Assembly: GCA_930367215.1 (NCBI GenBank)
Contig: OV884059.1
Coordinates: 63,273,393-63,337,392 of the forward strand
Length of the DNA stretch: 64,000 nucleotides
Origin: Pollenia angustigena
Taxonomy: Eukaryota > Arthropoda > Insecta > Diptera > Polleniidae
Direction: 5' to 3'
Shown here one piece after another: positions 21,526-31,611 of the stretch. A program made the translations under genes and the position numbers. Within the stretch, counting starts at the first letter, position 1. Each line of letters starts with the position of its first letter. The notes beneath the pieces were generated by a model that saw only the letters and a program-made list of their open reading frames with translations, did not search any database and was not told the origin of the DNA.

Positions 21526-22644
21526 ATGAGTAATGAAAAAGTTCCAAATATAACAGAAAGTGAAAGGAAAAGAAAAAATAGTGCAGACTTAGGTTCTGCA
21601 AATAAACATTTAAAAAACAATTATTACTACGTTCTCTCTAAAGAGGAATGTAATGAAGAGATTGTAAATAAGTTCGCAAGACATGTTGAGCAATGTGTTA
21701 ATGATAAAAGAGAACCAATAAATAAAAAAAATACTAATAATGATCAAAACAATGAAAATGATAAATATATCAACAACCCAACAGTTAGCAACGAAAATAA
21801 GAACAAAAAAATTCCTCCGTTAAACATTCATAATATTGATGCAGAAGAACTTATTGAGTTCATAAAAAAGGGACTCAAAATAAATGATTTTAAAATTAAA
21901 GAATTTACTAGAGGTAACAACAAAAAGTTATCTTTATTTATGTCTTCAATGCATGACTACGAAAAAGTAAAAGCCTTCTTGCAAAAAACAAAAGCTAATT
22001 TCAATACTTTTACACCTAACATAGAAAAAACAAAAACATTTTTGTTAAAAGGCTTAAGTGCCAAAACTGACACAAATGAAATTTATAATGAATTAGTTCG
22101 TTTTGAAAATGAATATTTAAAATTTGTAAAAGTGACACAATTTGTGACCAAAAAATCCGCAAAAATGGAAGTAGAACTCCCAATCTTTCTCGTCCAAATA
22201 ACAGGAGATAGTAAAATAAATGAACTTAAATCCATCAAGGGACTTCTTTATAGATGTATTCACTGGGAACCTTTTAAAAAAGAGGAATTTCCGCAATGTC
22301 GCCGATGCCAAAATTTTTTCCATAGTGCGGCTAACTGCTACATGCCGCCAAGATGTGTTAAATGCGATCAGAACCATGAAAGCACTGCATGCGCTATAAC
22401 CACACCTGCAGATGAACGCGAAAAGCTATTTTGCGTTCTTTGCAAAAAATATGGACATCCCGCATCCTACAGAGGCTGCGAGAAGTTCAAGGAATTGCAA
22501 CGGAAATTGCAGAGCAGAAAGCAAATGCTTAAACAAAGCAGATCCAACAAACAAGAAACATTTCTAAATAGTAATATAAGTTTTGCTAGTATTTTAAAAA
22601 ACAATAATCATCAAGAAAAAAAATACAAATGTAAATATGATTAA
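21526..22644 (+). CDS. Jockey-like ORF1 (gag-like nucleocapsid protein)
   Basis: A 372-codon frame. The N-terminal third is hydrophilic and Asn/Lys-rich. The middle (about residues 100-245) resembles the RRM-like region of Jockey gag proteins (LKGLSAKTDTNEIYNELVRF). Three Cys/His knuckles follow, starting at CRRCQNFFHSAANC near residue 258, then CVKCDQNHESTAC and CVLCKKYGHPASYRGC. The protein would bind the element's RNA and form the RNP. After the knuckles the frame ends soon after an A8 run (about 22615-22622) with KYKCKYD. The reading frame one base forward continues with a coiled coil up to 22795, so this C-terminus is probably not the ancestral one. Confidence 0.88.
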   Translation: MSNEKVPNITESERKRKNSADLGSANKHLKNNYYYVLSKEECNEEIVNKFARHVEQCVNDKREPINKKNTNNDQNNENDKYINNPTVSNENKNKKIPPLNIHNIDAEELIEFIKKGLKINDFKIKEFTRGNNKKLSLFMSSMHDYEKVKAFLQKTKANFNTFTPNIEKTKTFLLKGLSAKTDTNEIYNELVRFENEYLKFVKVTQFVTKKSAKMEVELPIFLVQITGDSKINELKSIKGLLYRCIHWEPFKKEEFPQCRRCQNFFHSAANCYMPPRCVKCDQNHESTACAITTPADEREKLFCVLCKKYGHPASYRGCEKFKELQRKLQSRKQMLKQSRSNKQETFLNSNISFASILKNNNHQEKKYKCKYD

Positions 22645-22795
22645 TCATGTAAATAACACCTCGCTTATTAACCACTTATTAGAAGAGCTAAAAAATACAA
22701 TTCAAAACGTTTCAACTCAAATTTTAAATTTACAAAGACAGATCGAGCTTCAAACTGCTCGCATCGATACCATTTACTCAGTTTTAGAAATATAA
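22637..22795 (+). CDS. Out-of-frame coiled-coil tail of ORF1 or a small ORF
   Basis: A 52-codon frame starts with an ATG that overlaps the ORF1 stop (ATGATTAA) and lies +1 relative to ORF1. It encodes a helix with regularly spaced hydrophobics (NHLLEELKNTIQNVSTQILN, then LQRQIELQTARIDTIYSVLEI). The frame is also open upstream to the A8 run. It ends nine bases before the ORF2 ATG. Jockey-type ORF1 proteins often end with a Leu/Gln-rich helical segment after the zinc knuckles, so the simplest view is that this is the ORF1 C-terminus displaced by one extra A. A functional +1 shift or a separate small ORF cannot be excluded. Confidence 0.55.
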   Translation: MINHVNNTSLINHLLEELKNTIQNVSTQILNLQRQIELQTARIDTIYSVLEI

Positions 22796-22804
22796 GTCAA
22801 TACA

Positions 22805-25800
22805 ATGGCTAACATAACGCTTAGAAACTTTAAAACAATTCATATAAATGTTAATTCCTTAGTGAGGTTAAGTAAAAGATACGACCTCTGCAATTTTATT
22901 AAAAAACACAATCCAGATTGTGTACTGCTTAACGAAACTAAACTTAATGCAAAACATAAGGTATCGTACGAAAATTATGAAATGATTCGCAGAGATAGAC
23001 CAAATGCAACAAGAGGTGGTGGAACAGCCATTATGTTGAAGAAAGGTATTAAATTTAATGTTATCAAAAACAAAAAAATTAATAGTTTTCAATGTCTAGA
23101 ATGTTGTATATTATCTATACCGCTGCCGTTTAACAAAACATTATACATAATATCAGTGTATTACCCGTCGGGTAATAATAATGAATTCTTTAGAAATGAA
23201 CTACATCAACTCTTTCTTACTCTGAACTTGCAAAGAATAGATAGCTATTATATAATTGCTGGTGACCTAAATAGCAAGCACAGGGATTGGGGAAATGGTA
23301 CTAGTAACACAAAGGGTAATATTTTGAAAGAATGGATTGATGGCAACGATATATATTTCAAATGCAAGCTATATGCTTCAAGTTTCCCTTCTTTTCCAAG
23401 AGGTAATTCCTTTATTGATTTATATATGGCTGACGCCCGTCTTAATGTTGTAAGAGAAGACAATTCAATCAATTGCCTAGAAACTATTGAATATGATAGT
23501 GATCACAATGCAATAGAATTTACTGTTACATTGGACAAACCTGAGCAACTTATCACTTGCTCTCAAAATGTTGCAGAATATATATACAATTTCAGAAATA
23601 CGAACTGGAAAAAATTTAATAATTGCCTATTAAGGGAGTTAGAAAATTTTGAATTGCCACCCAACAACAGGAATCTAACCAATTCGGAAATAGAAAGTTA
23701 TTTGGAAAAAATGAGCGACTGCATCACACTAGCTATAGACAGAACTGTCCCAAAACTTGATAGGTCCAATAATATCAACAAATTGTTAAATCCAATCATA
23801 AGGAAATTAAAACAGGAGAAGAGCAAAATACTTTCCGTAATAAAAAAACATAACAGAAGTGAAATTGAAATATCACCTTCTTCCCTGAATCTTCTTAAAG
23901 TTAAATTAAAATTAATAAAGAAAATAATAAATGATAACTTTACGCTGCAAATAAATAAAAAAATAACCGAAAAACTTTCGAAATTTACCGCTAAAAATAC
24001 AGACTTCATGTTCAAGGAAATTAGAAAACAGTTCAGGACAAAAGCTACTAGCATCAACACTATAAAAGTTTCACACAATGAAGACCGAATTTTAGAGAAC
24101 TTGCAAATCAATGGGAATGACTTAGATGTAGAAGACGATGGTTATATAATAAACGACAATGGGCAAATACTTAATGTAATCGGGTCATATCTTGAATTAG
24201 TTCATTCTAATAAGGAAATTGACACAAATAACGAGTTACATGCAGAAATTAACGACTGCTTCAACGCACTTCGGGATGCAGAAGTCGTACACGAAGAAAG
24301 TCATACAACATTAACGGATTTTGGCGATGATAAAAAGGCAAATGAACTCAAATTATCCCAGACAGACGATTATTTTGTAACATTAGACTCTCTATCATAC
24401 ATTTTTACCAACCTAAGCAACAAATTGTCATTCGGAATGGACAAAATCCCGAATATTGTACTAAAACACATTCCAACTAAACTAATTCGTCAGTATTGCA
24501 CTATATTCAATAATATACTTAACAATTCATACTTCCCTCTAGCTTGGAAAATCGCGAAAGTAGTTGTAATTCCCAAAAAGAACAAAGACTCGCGAATATT
24601 AAAAAATTTGCGACCTATAAGTCTTTTGCCTAACATAAGTAAAGTTTTCGAAATTTGCGTAAATAATAATTTGTTAAAATTTTGCGATAAACAAAATTTG
24701 AACAGTGAAAGACAATTTGGTTTTAAATTTAAACATTCAACTACCCATGCAATCCATTTTCTGGTTTCTAATATCTATTGGAACTGGAATAGGAATAAAT
24801 GCACTGGAGCGTGCCTAATAGATTTTGAAAAAGCATTCGATAATGTTTGGCTACCAGGTCTACTTTACAAACTCGACAAATATAAAATGCCTCTATATTT
24901 TAGAATACTGATACATAATATGTTAAGTGGTAAATCATTTAGAGTTTGCAATATGGGAAAGTTAAGTACGAAAACGTTTACCATTTATAATGGGCTGCAA
25001 CAGGGTATGGTAAACTCACCAACACTTTTTAATTTATATCTGTACGATTTAGTGCAGAAAATGGACAACGTTATAGCTTTTGCCGATGATTTAATAATCT
25101 ATCATGCCGATGACAAAATTGGCAAAATTAATAAAAACCTACAACATTACTTCGGAAATGTAGAAAAATATGCTAGGGACTGGCAACTGAAAATAAACAT
25201 ACAGAAGTGCGAAACAATATTGTTTCGACCTCCTGTCAGCAAATGTAACAGCGATATTAAAAAGAATTGGAAAGAGTTCGGAATCAAATCTTACCTTAAT
25301 GTGAGAATACCAAGCAAGGATATAGTTAAATATCTAGGTGTAAACTTGGACAAATTTCTGTATTTCAACAAACATATAAATATTCAACTAAGTAAGGCCA
25401 AAAGTGCATTTTTTATTTATAAAAAGTTGTTTTACTCTAAAGCTATACTTCCAAACGTCAAAATAACTTTATACAAAACACTTATTAGACCAATATTGAC
25501 ATTTGGATGCCCAGTATGGTTCAATATTTCTCCATCTTATATGGAAAAATATCGCGTATTTGAAAGAAAATGCATTAGAGCGTGTCTTTCGCTTTTTAAG
25601 TCACACAAGAGCAATTATATTAAATATATTTCAAACAGTAAGCTGTATGATACGGCAAGAATAACAAGGATTGATAATTTTATTATTCAGTTAATTAGGA
25701 AGCACATATTAAAATGTACTGCTTGCGACACTAATAATTTAATATCAACGCCATATTATTGCAGCGAAGGATACATAACGTTGTGCCTAATAAATGGATA

Positions 25801-26023
25801 TGTTCCACCTGAATGCTTCACATACCTAGATAAGAGAGGTTTAATTCAAGATAGCTATGGAATTCCCATTCTCTTTCATATTTACAGAAGGACAAATAAC
25901 AAAACTGTGTTTGAAAATCGGTTAACAACCGAGAACACTAGATTTAGCACCGTTATGTCCTTAATAGATAAAAAGGCGCTTGTGAACCTTGACAGAAATA
26001 AATTTTGGTGGCTCTCAGATTGA
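22805..26023 (+). CDS. Jockey-like ORF2 (endonuclease and reverse transcriptase)
   Basis: A single uninterrupted 1072-codon frame. The endonuclease occupies about residues 1-230: HINVNSL, NETKL, RRDRPNATRGGGTAI, AGDLNSKHRDWGN and SDHNAIEF include the metal-binding Asn, Glu, Asp and His positions. The reverse transcriptase covers about residues 530-830: RPISLLPNISKVFE, RQFGFKFKHSTTH, LIDFEKAFDNVW (near 671) with the first catalytic Asp, GLQQGMVNSPTLFN, and FADD near 758 with the catalytic pair. FADD replaces the commoner YADD, a variant seen in the Jockey clade. There is no RNase H. The C-terminal region carries a Cys/His cluster (CTACDTNN ... YYCSEGY). It would nick target DNA and copy the element's RNA from the 3' end. 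All catalytic motifs I can check are present. Confidence 0.92.
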   Translation: MANITLRNFKTIHINVNSLVRLSKRYDLCNFIKKHNPDCVLLNETKLNAKHKVSYENYEMIRRDRPNATRGGGTAIMLKKGIKFNVIKNKKINSFQCLECCILSIPLPFNKTLYIISVYYPSGNNNEFFRNELHQLFLTLNLQRIDSYYIIAGDLNSKHRDWGNGTSNTKGNILKEWIDGNDIYFKCKLYASSFPSFPRGNSFIDLYMADARLNVVREDNSINCLETIEYDSDHNAIEFTVTLDKPEQLITCSQNVAEYIYNFRNTNWKKFNNCLLRELENFELPPNNRNLTNSEIESYLEKMSDCITLAIDRTVPKLDRSNNINKLLNPIIRKLKQEKSKILSVIKKHNRSEIEISPSSLNLLKVKLKLIKKIINDNFTLQINKKITEKLSKFTAKNTDFMFKEIRKQFRTKATSINTIKVSHNEDRILENLQINGNDLDVEDDGYIINDNGQILNVIGSYLELVHSNKEIDTNNELHAEINDCFNALRDAEVVHEESHTTLTDFGDDKKANELKLSQTDDYFVTLDSLSYIFTNLSNKLSFGMDKIPNIVLKHIPTKLIRQYCTIFNNILNNSYFPLAWKIAKVVVIPKKNKDSRILKNLRPISLLPNISKVFEICVNNNLLKFCDKQNLNSERQFGFKFKHSTTHAIHFLVSNIYWNWNRNKCTGACLIDFEKAFDNVWLPGLLYKLDKYKMPLYFRILIHNMLSGKSFRVCNMGKLSTKTFTIYNGLQQGMVNSPTLFNLYLYDLVQKMDNVIAFADDLIIYHADDKIGKINKNLQHYFGNVEKYARDWQLKINIQKCETILFRPPVSKCNSDIKKNWKEFGIKSYLNVRIPSKDIVKYLGVNLDKFLYFNKHINIQLSKAKSAFFIYKKLFYSKAILPNVKITLYKTLIRPILTFGCPVWFNISPSYMEKYRVFERKCIRACLSLFKSHKSNYIKYISNSKLYDTARITRIDNFIIQLIRKHILKCTACDTNNLISTPYYCSEGYITLCLINGYVPPECFTYLDKRGLIQDSYGIPILFHIYRRTNNKTVFENRLTTENTRFSTVMSLIDKKALVNLDRNKFWWLSD

Positions 26024-26327
26024 ATCATTTCATAATTTTCTAGTAACTTTTTAAACTAACTGACCATGAACTTTCTTTTTTTCACGTTAAGTAATGTAAT
26101 GTTTTTTATATATTTTCATTACACAAGCATCAACATAAAATAATATTACTAACATATTATAAAAAAAACATACTCAATTTGAAAGAAAATAAATGTACAC
26201 TACTACATGTATGTAATTAAGCTTTGTACTTGAGATATCCGTGTAGGACTAAGTATATACAAATTCGTGTAACTTTTTGTTTATTTAAAGTAGACTTATT
26301 ATATTCGTAAATTTAAATGAATACACT

Positions 26328-26359
<32 letters not shown>

Positions 26360-26371
26360 AATTGTTATAGG

Positions 26372-27475
26372 TTTTTCTAATATGCGTACTCGTTTTAGAA
26401 ACCAAATTTTTTTTGGCAATGGGGATAAAACAAATTATGTGAGGTTGGTCATACATTTGACCCAACTTTGTTAAGGCGACTCCTTGGCTGTTATGGTGCG
26501 TTTTCCAGCGTTTAAAAAGCTGCAGTTGGGATAGTAAAAGTCATAAGATTGTGCTGTAACTTCGACATCTTCATTTGTCATTGGACAAAAATAAGCCGTT
26601 GACTTTACTTCTGATTCATTAAATGAAAACAGTCGCAGTGAAGGCAAAAGCAAAAACCGAAAAGTTGTTCGCAACAACGAACATCGGCAGTCGACATGTT
26701 CGGAAGTGTTTGGTCAGAAAGTGGAACAAAAAGCAATTTTTTGATTTTGACTGCAGCATTTTAAACCCTGGCGTTTTCTTCAATATATTTCTAGTCTGTA
26801 TTAAACGTTTTGTATGGGAGCAAGCAGTAATTTGAAAGAGTTTTGCACTCGTTTTTTAAAAACAGGCAGTTATTGTACTTAAACAAAACAAACAAGTGAA
26901 ATAGTGCATGCAGATTATTTTTTTCGAAAAATCATCCTGCCAATATAAAAAACATCAACAAATTACCCTGACTAATATTAATTAGTTGTTCTTTAGTTTT
27001 TCTAAAAAAAAACTTGTACAATAAGTATTATAATTTAATGACTAATATAACCTGAATCTATTTTGAATTCTAGATAAATCTAATCATGCGAAATAAAGTA
27101 TTTTCGCGTACTTTATTATTCTCATAAAGTATAGAGTACAATTACTCGAAATAACGTACAATACTTTATTGTAAAGTACGGTTGGCAAGCCTACTCTCGG
27201 TTATACTCTTATCAATTCTGACTTAATATTCGGATTCAGCGGACAATTTTACATAAAGAATTATTGCCAGATATATTTGGTCATAAAACTGTCACGTAGT
27301 GTTCATATATTATTTTGGTGTCCCTTCGAAAACTCGTATACATTCAGACGTTACGTGGTTTGTTGCAAGATACAAGCTACAATTTGACGTTTAAGTCGAC
27401 CTGCCTATTTTACAAAATGCGAAGGAACTCTTCCTTTCGCTCAACTACATTTTAAACAAAACAAAGTTTTTAGAA
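26372..27475. other. Spacer without a recognised gene
   Basis: A minus-strand frame at 26471-26677 (ending NCSFLNAGKRTITAKESP) and an overlapping plus-strand frame are open, but I recognise no domain and see no splice or promoter support. The right half is AT-rich with AAAGTA-type repeats near 27095-27175. Confidence 0.35.
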
Positions 27476-27479
27476 TTTG

Positions 27480-27637
27480 TCGGTTCTACAACAAGTACAA
27501 CTCGTACAAAAACCACAAGCTATTTGTTTTTGTAAAATCATTGTACAATGTCAAAAACAGAAAGATCCAACATTGATTTCAGCTAAAAAAAAGTTATCAG
27601 CAGGGCTTTTAAGACCACCTGTAATAAATTCGCCTTG
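27480..27637 (+). mobile_element. hAT-type MITE of the CAAGGCGAATT family, truncated copy
   Basis: It is closely similar to the interior and right half of 10133-10357 (ACAACTCGTACAAAAACCAC, TCAGCAGGGCTTTTAAGACC, AATTCGCCTTG). The left terminus is missing and a middle segment is shorter. Confidence 0.8.
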
Positions 27638-27958
27638 GAATTTGTTTTCACAAATGTTTCAGTTAAAGAAAAATTTAACTGTTTAGTTTTAAAAATTTTT
27701 ACGAATCATATTAAAGAGGAACATCAAATTGTTGCTTGAATTGACATTTCGTGCGACATTGTTTACACCGCAAGATTAACTACGCCCTTTGTCAGCAATC
27801 TTCAGTTTCATTGAATATTAGAAATTATTGGTTAAAATAGTACATCTGGAATTTTTTTGAAGTTTTGTGTTTAAAGCTATAAAAAAGTAAAATTAACCCA
27901 TCTATTAGTTGAGGTTTGGTACCATATTAGTTTACTTGCTAAATCTAAAAACGTTTAG

Positions 27959-28357
27959 GCGAATTCAACTACAGGTGGTGTCGAAAAGCCATCTTATTTT
28001 GACAGTTCGAACTTATTTGTTTTAATTTGTTATTGTTTTGCTAAGAATGGTTGACATTTCGAGCTTTAAGGCCCAAATACACTTGTCAAATGCTTGTCCA
28101 GCCGGCGAATTCATCGTGTACGTGTGCTTGACGTAATATTCGCCGTCATATTTAAATTTTTTGATTTTCCATCCAGCATCGTCGGTGTGACACATACAAA
28201 CACATTTTCACTAATACTACCACAATACTTGATGAGTATTTTGATCAATGTATTTGGGCCTTTAAACACTAACAATGCAATGAAAAAAAACCCTATGTTG
28301 TTTCTGTTGTTTTTAGATTGTTGTAGTTCTGACACCACCTGTAGTTGAATTCGCCTT
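27959..28357 (+). mobile_element. hAT-type MITE with CAAGGCGAATT ends, copy carrying an insertion
   Basis: The left end AGGCGAATTCAACTACAGGT has lost the first bases of the terminus; the right is complete (AATTCGCCTTG). The interior matches the element at 29485-29689 in reverse (GGTTGACATTTCGAGCT, CACTAACAATGCAATG). A 191-bp element (28070-28260) sits in the middle. Flanks AAACGTTT and AAACTTTT may be a diverged duplication. Confidence 0.75.
28070..28260 (+). mobile_element. Nested short element with GGCCCAAATACA ends
   Basis: GGCCCAAATACACTTGTCAA at the left pairs with the reverse complement of the right end (TTGATCAATGTATTTGGGCC). TTTAA flanks both sides (28065-28069, 28261-28265), so TTAA or TTTAA may be the duplication. 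The related element at 29485-29689 lacks it. Confidence 0.7.
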
Positions 28358-28359
28358 GA

Positions 28360-29085
28360 AACTTTTCCTTTTTAGGCGACGTACTGCTTTGATGTATGTA
28401 GCATGCAAGTTCAAATTTCTATTTAGTTTTGTTCTCCATTTCTACAGTTTATATTGCTGTATACTATATTCTATCTTATCTTTAGCATTCATACGTTTTG
28501 TTCATTCTCTCAATTCTTTTTGAAATGCAATAATACACTCTTCAATGTGCCATGAGAATAATAATTAAGACTGCTTGTAAAATTAAAACAATAAAAAAAA
28601 AACAAAAATCGAACAAACATGTACAACAAATTACTTAAAATAAGTATTTAGTAAATAGACACACAAAAGTATTATTCTTAACTGGATAACCTTGTGTAAA
28701 CAACAAATATTAAATATAAAAATCTAATTAATTTTAAATTTTTATTGTTTAAATGTTAAACCTCAGTATGGAATATCATTGCTTTGAAATTTAGTTTTTA
28801 ATTAATTTTAAATTTGTTGTACTGTTTTTGTTTTTGATTTTAGTTTTTATTATTTAATAATGTTTATTTTTACTTCAGTATTCTTTTATATGTTGCTTTA
28901 TTATTTAATTTTAACTCACGTTTTTGCAATTGGTTTTAGAAATATGTTGCAACAAAATGTTCCTCACTCGAATGAATTACGTTTTATACTAATCATTGAC
29001 TAGTAAATTGTCAGTAGATTTCAACTCGACTCGTTTGACAAATTCTTGAATAACATGTTTGTTACTCATATTGTAATTTGTCATG
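28360..29085. other. AT-rich spacer without a gene
   Basis: No open frame with a recognisable domain and no clear terminal repeats were seen. Confidence 0.4.
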
Positions 29086-29089
29086 TAAA

Positions 29090-29396
29090 GGGTGTTTTTT
29101 TTTTCAAGACCGATTGAACTCGAAATAGTATACATATAAATAAAACAAAAATAATGCATATGGTCACCGCGGCTGTTCTTGACGAAGTACATTCTGGTCG
29201 TCCTATTTTTAAAGAAATAAGGTCAAATGATACTACCAGCGTCACAAAACTGTGCATTTTTCTAAATGTAATGGAGTGTTTAGGGCCCGTTGTGGATTGG
29301 TATTTTTTCTGTTTACCAGTTGCGTGAATCGATGACTGGTTTTTTAAAATTAAATTGTATAACTTCGTAGCGTTGTTCAAGCGTAAATCTATTCAT
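29090..29396 (-). pseudogene. Decayed mariner-like transposase N-terminus
   Basis: Read from 29396, the frames begin MNRFTLEQRYEVIQFNFK and continue with shifts through KNQSSIHATG, STTGPKHSITFRKM and ECTSSRTAAV. This matches the paired helix-turn-helix N-terminus of mariner transposases (MxRFTxEQR ... alanine-rich linker). The catalytic DDD part is absent. AAGGGTGTTTTTTTTTTCAA near 29087 looks like a mariner terminal repeat, so the copy is internally deleted as well as frameshifted. Confidence 0.6.
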
Positions 29397-29484
29397 GATG
29401 GTTTGCCAGAGTTTACTGAACATAAATGTCAAAAAGTGAGAGCAGACAGTTCGTTTGAAAACGAACCCTTTCGTAAGTTGCATC

Positions 29485-29689
29485 CAAGGCGAATTTAACT
29501 ACAGGTGGTGTCGGAACTACAACAATCCAAAAACAACAGAAACAACAAAGGTGTTTTCCATTGCATTGTTAGTGCCATTAGCTCGAAATGTCAACCATTA
29601 TTAGCAAAACACTAACAAATCAAAACACATAAGCTCGAACTGTCAAAATCAGATGCCGTTTCGACGCCAACTGTAGTTAATTCGCCTTG
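29485..29689 (+). mobile_element. hAT-type MITE with CAAGGCGAATT ends, clean copy
   Basis: The ends CAAGGCGAATT and AATTCGCCTTG are flanked by an exact GTTGCATC duplication (29477-29484, 29690-29697). At 205 bp it has no coding potential. It gives the empty-site comparison for the insertion at 28070-28260. Confidence 0.92.
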
Positions 29690-29715
29690 GTTGCATCGGG
29701 AAAAAAACCCTTTAC

Positions 29716-31603
29716 CAGTGATGCCAACTTTTTGAGAGCAAAAAGCACTTTAAAATTTAAAAAAAGCACTATTTCGAACAAAAAAAGCGTAAAAAAGCAC
29801 TTAGCCATTTTCACAATTTAATTAAACATAAAACAAGAAATTTGCAATGACCGACCTATGTTTATAAAATTTAATGAAAGCCCATATTTTAATGTGATGA
29901 AAATCGATCGATTTCAAAACGAACGTTTTTAAAAGTTGTGATGAATTTCGAAGGATTTTAAAACCTATTTCTGAATTATAGTCTTAAATTTGCGTTCAGA
30001 ATACACTTCAGTTAACGTATATAATATAAAATTTGAAAGAATAAGACTGGAAATAAAAGGAATATGCATTTAAAACTCATTTTAAAAGATACTGAAAACG
30101 ATTTTTTCGGTTTCAAATTGTATCGTTTTTAAAATCGATTTCCATCACATACCTGTATATTTTATCGTTTAAATAAATCTAAATTAAAATCGTGCAAAGT
30201 TTAATAAAACAACTGGCGTATGATATTATCCAATTATTTTAACATATTTACGCTTCTGAATTAAGATAACACATAAGGTGTAAAATAGAAAAAACATGTA
30301 TGTTGTATTCTGACACTTAGTCAAACCTTTTTGCAATAGCACTAGAGGTAGGAGTGAACAACACGCGGTTATTTGGAGACGCATGAAAAATGGCAGGTTA
30401 CACGACGCTCATTACACTGCTTTACAAATTTTTAATTTGGAAAAATACCAAGAACACCACATGCCTAGATAAGTTATACGTTAAAACTGATGGATTTAAA
30501 AAACACGGAATTTTATATGAGATGAAAATATTGTCGTTCCACAAAATCCTTAATAAAAACTTTATTTTTCATCCGATTTTTTCAAATTACGCTTAAAATG
30601 TTGGTAATTAAATATACTATTTGGTTAAGAAATAAAACATTCCAGATATTTAATATAACGTAGTAAAAAAACGAAATAAAAATGAAAAATTTTGAAAAAA
30701 AAACGTAAAAAAATAGACATTTTTTGAACTTTGAGGTGCCATTACTCAGCCATTTCTTATCAGATAGAAATTTGTAGCATATCGATGGAAAAGGCATTCG
30801 ATTACCTTTCTAACGATATGCCATTTATTTCGACCGGACTTTTTGGTTGGGCTCCACAAGGGTTTGAGTGGGACCATACACCGAAAAACGCAAAAGTACC
30901 GTTATCTAAAAAACGGTACTTAGGGAAAAAAATTACAGCGATTTTCGTGTTCAGGAGGTCCCAATTAACTTATCTAGGCATGTGGTGTTCTTGGTATTTT
31001 TCCAAATTAAAAATTTGTAAAGCAGTGTTATAAAAGCAATTTCTGTCTGTTTTTAATTTATTTGGCACCTTTTCAATACCATTTAACTACATGACTCAAA
31101 ATCGTTGTTCATTTTCCATTCACAATTGCTAATATTTTCCAAGCCATTTCTATTTTTGAAACAGTGTCAACATTTTTAAAAAAATGTTTAACGAAAACAA
31201 ATACATAGTTTTTATTACGATCACTTATTACTTAAAAGTGCAATGTTTTGTAAAATTTCTAAATTGCTAGGAAGCCTAGTTCTACCACGTAAATAAAGTT
31301 TTTGGTAAAACGAATGCAACTTTCTTTTATCACTTTTTTATCATTTGAAATCTTAAAATCTTTACAGGACTTCTCAAAATTGTACCCCAAATCTCATCTA
31401 AATCATCCTCTATATAACCGAAGTTTTAAAAAATGGTAGAAAAAAAGTAAAAATTGTAAAAAGCACTAAAGGCACTAACGAAAAATTGAAAAAGCACCAA
31501 GTTAGTGCTTTTTCTCAGTTTGGCACTATGGATACAATTTTGGCGTTTTGAGGCATAAAAAATCACCATAAATAGTGCCAAAAGCACTAAGTTGGCATCA
31601 CTG
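29716..31603 (+). mobile_element. hAT-type element with CAGTGATGCCAACTT ends
   Basis: CAGTGATGCCAACTT and AAGTTGGCATCACTG are flanked by CCCTTTAC and CCCTTTAT, an 8-bp duplication with one change. CAGTGNTGCCAA termini are typical of hAT elements. Subterminal AAAAAGCACT repeats occur at both ends. No transposase remains; another element (30415-31027) is nested inside. Confidence 0.85.
30415..31027 (+). mobile_element. Nested element with CACTGCTTTACAAATTT ends
   Basis: The arms (CACTGCTTTACAAATTTTTA at the left and its reverse complement at the right) pair over about 65 bases. TTA flanks both sides (30412-30414, 31028-31030). CACTG ends with a 3-bp duplication fit CACTA-like elements; TTA would also fit PIF/Harbinger. 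The open frames inside are not conserved domains. Confidence 0.8.
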
Positions 31604-31611
31604 CCCTTTAT

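Larger units (their letters stand above)
21377..26358 (+). mobile_element. Near-complete Jockey-like LINE with target duplication
   Basis: CAATTGTTATAGG occurs immediately before the element (21364-21376) and again after its poly(A) tail (26359-26371), a 13-bp duplication. The element has a 5' leader of about 150 bases, ORF1 (gag-like), an endonuclease/reverse transcriptase ORF2 of 1072 codons, a 3' UTR and 29 A. Its length of about 5 kb fits full-length Jockey-clade elements. The exact duplication and long frames point to a young insertion; ORF1 appears frameshifted near its end (see the separate entries). Confidence 0.92.

Noticed and set aside
26471..26677. 68-codon minus-strand frame with an LRTTFRFLLLPSLRLF start
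   Set aside because: No recognisable domain or gene structure; an overlapping opposite frame is equally open.
30731..31033. 100-codon frame in the CACTG-ended element
   Set aside because: It runs into the terminal inverted repeat and shows no transposase motif.
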